This document shows, piece after piece, positions 57,801-64,000 of a DNA stretch of 64,000 nucleotides. The translations under genes and the position numbers were made by a program. Below the pieces are notes generated by a model. It ran no database searches. It was not told the origin of the DNA and saw only the letters and a list, made by a program, of their open reading frames with translations. The first letter of the stretch is position 1; the number at the start of each line of letters is the position of its first letter. This stretch comes from Heterotrichella gracilis. Its lineage: Eukaryota > Sar > Xanthophyceae > Tribonematales > Xanthonemataceae. The stretch spans positions 103,984 through 167,983 of the forward strand of contig JAULBX010031591.1 of assembly GCA_032358255.1 (NCBI GenBank). The letters are read 5' to 3'.

Positions 57801-59701
57801 TGTGCGTGTGGGCACAAGCCAATGCCCAGGGAGCAGCCCATCACCAACCCCTAGGTTTAGGGTTAGGGTTTAGGGTTTGTGTTTGTTGTTAAGGGTTGTG
57901 GGGTTGTTGTGGGTATGTGTTTTTCAATTGTCAGGAGGGGAGGGTGCTGCATTTGCGCGCCTCCCCAGGGTTGGGAACCGTACCGCTGGGGTTGCGGGTG
58001 GCTCTGCCAAAACGTGATGAGCTTTTCATCCTCATTGTCTCATTCCAAACGAGTCGTTTGCAAACGTAAACCCCTGAATTTGTTTTCTACCACCAACAGG
58101 GCCGACCATGTGCCTGCCACCCAGCCCTACACACTGGGTGAATGCCTGAGGGACCTGCTGCACACCGCTGCACAGACGCTGCGGCTGGGGGGAAGGCTTG
58201 TGTACTTCCTCCCAGCGGTACCGGAGCTGTACAGGTGGGGATTGGGGCTGGGGATGACGCATGGATGGTGCAGAACACTGGGCGATCCTTGTATACGTTT
58301 GGAACAAGAGCAGCAGGGACATATATTAATTAAAATTAATACCAATATAGCAGAAATGATGCTGCATGGCATGGCAGAGCAATTGGGCACATCGCACAGG
58401 GCTGCATTGGAATAAATAAATAAATAAATATCTACGCAACCTGTCCTTGAACAGGCGCGTTGGTTAAGGAAGAGGATTGAGCGAAGAAAATGGCAGTGCC
58501 CTTCTGTCCGCTGTTTCCCCTACCATATTCGTTGGGTGCACTCCTGTATGGTGTGGGAACACCAGGAGTGCAGGGTGGTAGGTTAACCTACCCCCCGTCT
58601 CGACAGGGCTGCATTGGCCATGGTGCATGTTGAAATCAAGGTCCCCACCATCCCATCGAGTTTGCCTCATGCAACTCTTCGATGGCCCTCAACTTCACAA
58701 TCCATGCTTGCGGTGTTGTTTGCATACCCAGGAAGGCCTAGACCCCGTTGCAATCGTGTGGGCAAGATCCCTGGCCTGCGTGCACGGTAGGGTATCTGCA
58801 CCATGTATGTTCCCTTTGCCAGGGTTTCAAAGTTGTTTGCATCCCTCAGTGACGACGAGATCCCCCAACACCTCGTCCTAGGGTGAAGCGAAACCTTCCA
58901 AATCCCTTGCTTAGGGGTTCAAAGCTGTTGTTTGCACCCCCAGTGAGGATTGTAATCTGTTGTATGCATCCCCAGTAAGGATTGTACTCTATTGTTTGCA
59001 TCCTCTGTGAGAATTGTAATCTTTTTTTTGCATCCCCAATGAGGACGAGATCCCCCAGCACCCCGCCCTAGGGCAGACGGAAATCCCCCACAACCCTGAC
59101 TTAGGGTTCTAAAGCTGTTTTTTTGCGTCCCCAGTGAGGACGAGATCCCCCAGCACCCCGTCCTGCGCACCGTGTCCAACTGCGAGCAGCCGCTGACCAG
59201 CAGATACAGCAGGCGCCTGGTCACCCTGGAGAAGGTGAAACCCTACAATAGGGTCGAGGAGGAGCGGTTCTACGAGGAGCAGGGGCCGCCAAGGTGGGGA
59301 GGGCTGCAAAAAAGGAAGGGAGGATTGCCAGTGGGATTTGGAGGGAACTTGGCGTTGGCGTTGCAACGATTGGTTTCGTTTTTGGTGTTCGCCACACTAG
59401 CAATGACCGCAAATATATGAATGCAAATCAATACAACTAGAGTGTAGATGGGGAAATCCCAACTGGAACAAGCTTACAATCACACTCACAAGCATGAGAC
59501 ATGCCTACCAGCTGAGCCATATTGTGCGGTGGGTTAGGGTTATCAACTTCCCAGCTGAACCCTAAACACCGCCTCCGCGTTGACCCTCACAATACTTTGC
59601 TGCGCAGCATGGCCATCGACCAGGTGAAGGACTTTGTGTACGAGTTCAAGGAGGAGGCGGACAAGCCAGGCAAGCAGCGGTTCAGGAGCAAGACGCAGTG
59701 A
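54877..59701 (+). CDS. TRM11: tRNA (guanine(10)-N2)-methyltransferase, TRM11 catalytic subunit
   Basis: Eight phase-consistent exons: 54877-55254, 55512-55709, 56277-56360, 56690-56954, 57429-57645, 58100-58234, 59135-59293 and 59608-59701 (509 residues). The N-terminal half is the TRM11/THUMP-like RNA-binding part (YLCYLMHRILDLRIEEVKAC, then YEVWGEGSTWEEVV). The Rossmann methyltransferase half has KRRRYLGPTSMDTEMAFVM, the SAM motif LVYDPFVGTGSILVAAGH (about 277), GTDIDIRVI and the catalytic IVCDPPYGVR (about 358). It should form m2G at position 10 of tRNAs with the partner TRM112, in the cytosol. Most introns carry degenerate copies of neighbouring exon ends, so exon choice has some risk. 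The second copy of the exon 4 start (56690) was used because the first (56553) runs into a TAA. Confidence 0.92.
56134..56178. repeat. 45-nt perfect inverted repeat with 1-nt centre in TRM11 intron 2
   Basis: Arms of 22 bases (56134-56155 and 56157-56178; left arm begins ATGCTGCACGCATTTTGG) flank a single A. In RNA the arms can pair apart from the few bases needed to turn the loop. Confidence 0.9.
56217..56296 (+). repeat. Exon-edge echo at the start of TRM11 exon 3
   Basis: The exon start CAG, GGCAAGGTCCAGCTTGAC (56274-56294) has an upstream version CAG, GACAAGGTTAAGCTGGAC at 56220-56240. CCCTAAACCCTAAAACCG lies between them. Confidence 0.8.
56553..56780 (+). repeat. Duplicated first 90 bases of TRM11 exon 4
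   Basis: 56553-56641 and 56690-56778 are about 90% identical; both follow a CACAG acceptor and both start GCCCCC. Between them lies a run of CCCTAAA and CCTAAAA units (56642-56682). The first copy's reading frame ends at a TAA inside this telomere-like run. Confidence 0.9.
56642..56682 (+). repeat. CCCTAAA-type array between two exon copies in TRM11
   Basis: About five imperfect CCCTAAA units, the densest C-strand telomere-type patch in the window. Confidence 0.85.
56901..57300 (+). repeat. Exon-edge echoes: end of TRM11 exon 4 present about four times
   Basis: The exon end with donor (about 56901-56960, core CATGACTGTGGGCACGGATA) recurs at 57026-57090 and 57150-57215, with a weaker trace at 57262-57300. 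Each copy is followed by GAGGGTTTTGGGGTAGGG-like sequence. Most copies keep a GGGTGCG donor-like site. Confidence 0.88.
57603..57878 (+). repeat. Exon-edge echo of TRM11 exon 5 end followed by TTTAGGG array
   Basis: 57603-57645 (core ATGCCCAGGGAGCAGCCCAT) recurs at 57807-57850. The second copy runs directly into TTTAGGGTTAGGGTTTAGGG (57855-57874). Confidence 0.88.
58835..59170 (+). repeat. Exon-edge echoes: start of TRM11 exon 7 with acceptor, repeated upstream
   Basis: The real acceptor and exon start (59125-59165, core GAGGACGAGATCCCCCAGCA) have fuller copies at 58835-58885 and 59025-59075. Shorter TGCATCCCCAGT-type acceptor copies lie near 58930-59000. Each full copy ends in CCTAGGG, with TTAGGG sequence about 50 bases further on. 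Confidence 0.85.
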
Positions 59702-60050
59702 CACGCTGCCAACAGGCCAGGCAAGCAGCGATTTAGGAGCAAGACGCAGTGATGGCCTGGTGCCACCATTGCGCGTGTCTGGGAGGACAGCCATGCATAC
59801 CTCAATGACAGGCTGAGTGCATGTGACGGGGAGGGCCCATCAGGCAAGTGAGGCAAGGAGCGCTTCAGGAGCAAGACGCAGTGATGGCCTGGTGCCACCA
59901 TTGCACGTGTCTGGGAGGACAGCCATACCCATGCAAGTCACAGTGACAGTGATAGGCTGGTGCATGTGACGGGGAAGGGTCCATCATCAGCCGCACTTAG
60001 CCAGTCCGTCGAGCAGCGCTTGAGGAGCATAACTCAGTGATGGATTGGTG
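59669..60050 (+). repeat. Exon-edge echoes of the TRM11 last codons and stop, about four copies
   Basis: AGCAGCGGTTCAGGAGCAAG with the ACGCAGTGA stop (59669-59701) recurs at 59719-59752, 59850-59884 and, more diverged, 60010-60040. Longer flanks (GGCCTGGTGCCACCATTGC) are shared by the second and third copies. Three spare stop regions therefore follow the gene. Confidence 0.87.
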
Positions 60051-61154
60051 GCCTTGTTCGAGAGGGGTTCAGGGTAGCCGACGCGACATGCAGTGCCAGC
60101 CCTGGTGCAATTATTGTGGGAGGGGGCAGCCGGTACAGCACGGAACCTGAATAAAGGCGGAGGTGTGGAGGGTGGGGGGTGGGTCGTTGCGGCTCGGGCG
60201 GATGTGGGTGGGGGACGAAGGGGGGATTGACCCGGGGAGGTTGCAGGAACATGAGGCATGGCCACCGCAGCCTGACTCTTGCTGGAGACTATCTGTTCTG
60301 TTGATTTTGCAGCCTGTTTTACAAGGGCGGCACCATTTTCGGTGTCATTTAGGGTGATGGGTGGCCTCATTTTTAAGATTTTTTGATGTTTGTAGCTGCT
60401 AGCACATTGCATACCCCATCGTGCCACTAGTTATTTCCTACGTTGTTAGACCAATATATCAGCGCAGTGGTTTGGGAGAAAGGATGTGAGAGGTACAGGA
60501 CCTGAGGAATTGGTGAGGTAGCCCTTTTGGCATTGCAATACAATGCACTGTTGGACTAGAATCAACATGGTTATCATGATTTTTAGGTAACGCATTGCTC
60601 TAGCTAGGATTAGCCACTGACAGGCAGGGTATGCGTACTGCCATGCATGGCCAGAAGCAGATTCAGCCCTTGGCTGGATCTGAACAGCGGCGCAAATAAC
60701 GCTCCAGTAGCATCGACAACCTTATCTTATAGGACCAGCTGTAAAGCACAGTGTGCATCAGGTTTTTTCTGTCCTCCAGATAATTCCCACTGGGTTGATG
60801 CTGGTGATCTTTCAGGAAATATATTTCCCTGTTTTTCCAAAAATTGAAAAGGTTTTTCTTAAAGCAGCAATGCCAAGGGGAGAAGTCATGCAAAACTGAT
60901 GCGGGCATGGAAAGGCCCGTGCGAAAACTTTGTGTCTCCGGAACTCCAACCTAAACGAACGTGTAGGCCCTGTTTCCCTTGCAGCAGTGTTTTGATTGCC
61001 CACTTAACTCGTTTGCGTGCGGGTCAACTGGAACCAGCTCCTTCCTCGGCCATGGTGCCTCAGTAGTATGCTGACAGAAGGCCGCCCGCATCCACCTGGG
61101 TCATGCACTGCAGATGCAAAACTGTTTGATGCAGTAGACAACCAGTAGAGCACA
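59702..61154. other. Intergenic region between TRM11 and PP2A-A
   Basis: 1.45 kb; the first 350 bases are the TRM11 stop-region echoes, the rest is expected to include the PP2A-A promoter. No further coding sequence is recognised. Confidence 0.55.
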
Positions 61155-63551
61155 ATGATGAGGGATGACAACGGGGATGACAGCCTTTACCCCATCGCTA
61201 TCCTCATGTGAGTTTGCGGATTGCAATTGTTGGAGGCACCTTGCCACACATGTCCCCCTCCTGACAGGTTACCCCGCATGTTTTTGCAGTGATGAGCTCA
61301 AGAACGAAGACGTTGCCTTGCGGTTGAACTCTGTAAAGCGGTTGAGTACTATTGCTCTAGCACTTGGGGAGGAGCGGACACGGCGCGAGCTTGTCCCCTT
61401 CATAAACGAAAGCAATGATGACGACGATGAGGTCCTGCTCGCCATGGCAGAGGAGCTGGGCAAGTTTGTGCAATACGTGGGAGGCCCCCCATATGCCCAC
61501 TGCTTGCTGGTTCCCTTGGAGTCACTGTCCACAGTGGAGGAGACAGTGGTGAGGGAGAGGGCCACGGAATCTTTGAATCTTGTTGGGGTTCAGCTTCCTG
61601 AGAGCAGCCTGAGCGAGTACTTCATACCCTTGGTGAAGGTAAGTGTTGTACCAATCTAGTCCCTGTTTGCTCCACCCACCCTCTTGGGAACCTTCCAGAC
61701 CCATGTCACTGTGCTGCAGCGCTTGGCCACGGGGGAGTGGTTCACATCGCGGGTGTCAGCCTGCGCGCTCTTTGCAACAGCCTATGCTCGCGCCCCAGAG
61801 GCAAGCAAGGTGGAGATGCGCACCCTGTTTGGGAACATGTGCCGGGATGAGACCCCCATGGTGCGAAGAGCAGCTGCGCAGAACATGGGCAAGTTCTCAG
61901 AAGTGGTGGCAGCGGAGGACATCACCAGCAGCTTGGTGCCATTCTTCGCAGAGCTGACCATAGACGGTAAGTTGCAGTTGCAGCTGGTTGTGGGTTCTGA
62001 CAACAAGGATGTCAGCTTGTACATCAAGCAAGCCGGTGTACAGATTGAGAGGTGCATCTCAATGCATTTTCGGTGAGACGGCAGGTGTCCCTGTCAGTGC
62101 ATCATAGATGGTGCGAGGTGCTCTATGCACGCCACAAGCGAAACTGTGAGTGGTGACGCGTTTTGGTGCTGAGTTATTATCACCCTGCTGCAGATCAAGA
62201 CTCTGTGAGGCTGCTCACTGTGGAGGCCTGTGGACCCCTCGCCAAGAACTTGAAACGGGCGGATGCCGTGACGCATGTACTGCCTGTTGTCCAGAAGTTT
62301 GCCCAGGTATGGTGCTCATGAGTTTGCAAAGCTGGGTTGGCCCTTTTGGTGGAATTTTTTAGCTCACTATCTGTGTGGGTTGGTGCAGGACAAGTCATGG
62401 AGGGTGCGGTACAACGTCGCGCAGCAGATGACACTGTTGTGCGAGGCCTTGGGACCAGAACTGTCCAGGTACATAGCATAAGAGTTGCAACTTGCATTAT
62501 CAGCTACTCAAATACACCCACTTGCATGGCGCCCATTCTATTCCAGCAATGCTATGCTATGCCATGCCATGCCTAGGCCACAATCTGGTGTGCACAGTGT
62601 TCACTGTGCCCGCTTGCTCCCCCCAGGACGGAGCTGGTGCCTGCCTTTGTGCGGCTGCTGCGGGACAACGAGGCGGAGGTGCGCGTGGCGGCGGCCAGCA
62701 AGGTCTCCACCGTGTGCAAGCTGCTGAACAACGACCAGGTGGTGAGTGCCGTGCTGCCCTGCGTGAAGGAGCTGGCCAACGACACCTCGCAGTATGTGCG
62801 CTCAGCCCTGGCATCAGTAGTCATGGAGCTGGCCCCTCTGCTTGGCAAGGCAGCCACCATCGAGCACCTGCTCCCGGTGTTCCTCTCCCTGCTCAAGGAC
62901 GACTTCCCCGACGTGCGCCTGAACATCATCAGCAAGCTGGACCAGGTGAACCAGGTGATCGGGATCGACCTGCTGGCGCAGAGCCTGCTGCCGGCCATTG
63001 AGGAGCTGGCGGAGGACAAGCACTGGCGGGTGCGGCTGGCGATCATCGAGTACATCCCGCTGCTTGCGGGGCAGCTGGGCGCGGAGTTCTTCGAGGAGAA
63101 GCTGGGGCCCCAGTGCTTGAAATGGCTGGAGGACCAAGTGTACTCCATCCGGGAAGCGGCCACCGTCAACCTACAAAAGCTGGCGGAGGAGTTTGGGGCG
63201 GAGTGGGCCAAGGAGCACCTGGTGCCGCGCATCCTGGCCATGATCAACAACCCCCACTACCTGTACCGCATGACCATCCTGAACGCGCTCACCGCTCTGG
63301 CCCCGGTGGTGAGCCAGGATGTGCTGTGCAACTCCATGCTGCCCTCCGCCATCAGCCTGGCAAAGGACAAGGTGCCCAACATCAAGTTCAACGTGGCCAA
63401 GGTGCTGGAGAAGCTGATCCCGCTGGTGGACGATACGGTGGTGGAGCAGGTGATTCGGCCAACGCTGGTTGAGCTGTCAGAGGATGCAGACACCGACGTC
63501 AGGTTCTATGCACAGCAGGCGCTGCAAAGCACAGACACCATGGTGGGATGA
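61155..63551 (+). CDS. PP2AA: Protein phosphatase 2A scaffold (65 kDa regulatory) subunit A
   Basis: Six exons: 61155-61207, 61290-61638, 61699-61966, 62194-62306, 62389-62468 and 62627-63551 (595 residues; PR65 is usually about 588). The protein begins [20 protein letters not shown] and then consists of HEAT repeats throughout, for example [20 protein letters not shown], then [12 protein letters not shown], and [22 protein letters not shown]65 has 15 such repeats forming a horseshoe that holds the catalytic C and variable B subunits. More than half of the protein lies in one long last exon, and the sequence is highly conserved. Cytosolic and nuclear action is expected. Two adjacent ATGs are possible starts. 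Unlike TRM11 next door, its introns carry no exon-edge echoes or TTTAGGG. Confidence 0.97.
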
Positions 63552-64000
63552 GCGCAGCAGCTGCGCTGCTCCTTTTGCCTTTTGGGACGGCATTGCAGCC
63601 TGGCGGTCTGTTGGCAGCTGTGGCGGTTTCTTGCATTTGCACTGGCCCTTTTGCCTGTGGGGCGCCTGTTGTCTTGGCTCGGTCTGTTGGCAGCTGTGCG
63701 GGTTTCTTTTTTCGTGAGCCTATAACTGTAGCTGGTCATTTTCTGTCAAGAGCCACCTGCAACACGACGTTCTTGCATGGTTCAAAGGCAATGTGCGCAA
63801 CAACGTATGCTGGCGTGCAGTCTTGAAGGGTTATAGTACTGCTTGCAGGCTTCTAGTCATGGTTGCGTGCTGCACACTAGATACTACATATTCCGGGGGG
63901 GGGGGGGGGGGGGGGGGGGGAACGGGGGAGCATCTGGGAGGGCATGTCACATCCGAAGCAATCTTGCACCTTATTAATTGTTTTATATGGCAAGATTGGA
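63552..64000. other. PP2A-A 3' flank with 26-base poly-G tract
   Basis: Probable 3' UTR and flank. G fills 63895-63920. Nothing else is recognised before the window ends. Confidence 0.6.

Noticed and set aside
58576-58591. 16-bp palindrome GGTAGGTTAACCTACC in a TRM11 intron
   Set aside because: Short enough to occur by chance in a window this size; weaker than the three longer palindromes reported.
1-64000. CRISPR arrays, bacterial operons, insertion sequences or viral genes
   Set aside because: Regular direct repeats with spacers, transposase or integrase motifs and capsid-type genes are absent; the repeats seen are diverged copies of local exon edges. No tRNA cloverleaf was found by eye, which is not a substitute for a tRNA scan.

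Overview
This is nuclear DNA from a green alga, most likely a chlorophyte. The genes are intron-rich, with canonical GT-AG introns and a few GC-AG introns. Products are plant/algal in type: a plastid omega-6 desaturase, an AP2/ERF factor, a plant-type peroxisomal multifunctional protein and a TRM11. TGTAA motifs lie close behind the two ribosomal-protein stop codons, as in chlorophyte polyadenylation signals. Short runs of the plant-type telomere unit TTTAGGG are scattered through introns. The sequence does not fix the class; a trebouxiophyte-like alga of moderate GC would fit. Exon models were built by hand from splice sites and reading phase. All twelve complete genes add up to whole codons.

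Layout: peroxisomal MFP (-, cut by the left edge); a large GT31 / beta-propeller / FkbM fusion (-, 3509-9860); mitochondrial ISCA2 (+); RPL30 (-) and RPS25 (+), head to head; an AP2/ERF factor (-); a GEN1/SEND1-like Rad2-family nuclease (+, 19855-26259); a Pro/Leu-rich protein of unknown function (-); a WBP11-like splicing factor (+); a DHHC-family S-acyltransferase with a DHYC core (-); FAD6-like plastid desaturase (-); a ZRANB3-like SNF2/HNH annealing helicase (+, 43419-53842); TRM11 tRNA m2G10 methyltransferase (+); PP2A scaffold subunit A (+). A 10-base N gap sits in a poly-G run at 38608-38617. There is no operon-like organisation. Two genome-maintenance enzymes (GEN1-like and ZRANB3-like) share the window, and several genes are arranged head to head.

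The most unusual signal is not a gene. In at least seven genes an exon edge, splice site included, is repeated in degenerate form in the adjacent intron or just past the stop codon. The copies are commonly separated or bordered by TTTAGGG/CCCTAAA-like sequence. TRM11 is the extreme case, with about six such 'exon-edge echoes'. Of about fifteen telomere-type patches, about twelve read TTTAGGG downstream of an exon or CCCTAAA upstream of one, in the sense of the gene. That polarity fits telomerase-like healing of breaks beside exons, but it also fits selection for G-triplets near donors and CTAA-like branch points near acceptors. The second highlight is the single reading frame joining a GT31 glycosyltransferase (DxD motif lost), a WD/TolB-like propeller and an FkbM methyltransferase.
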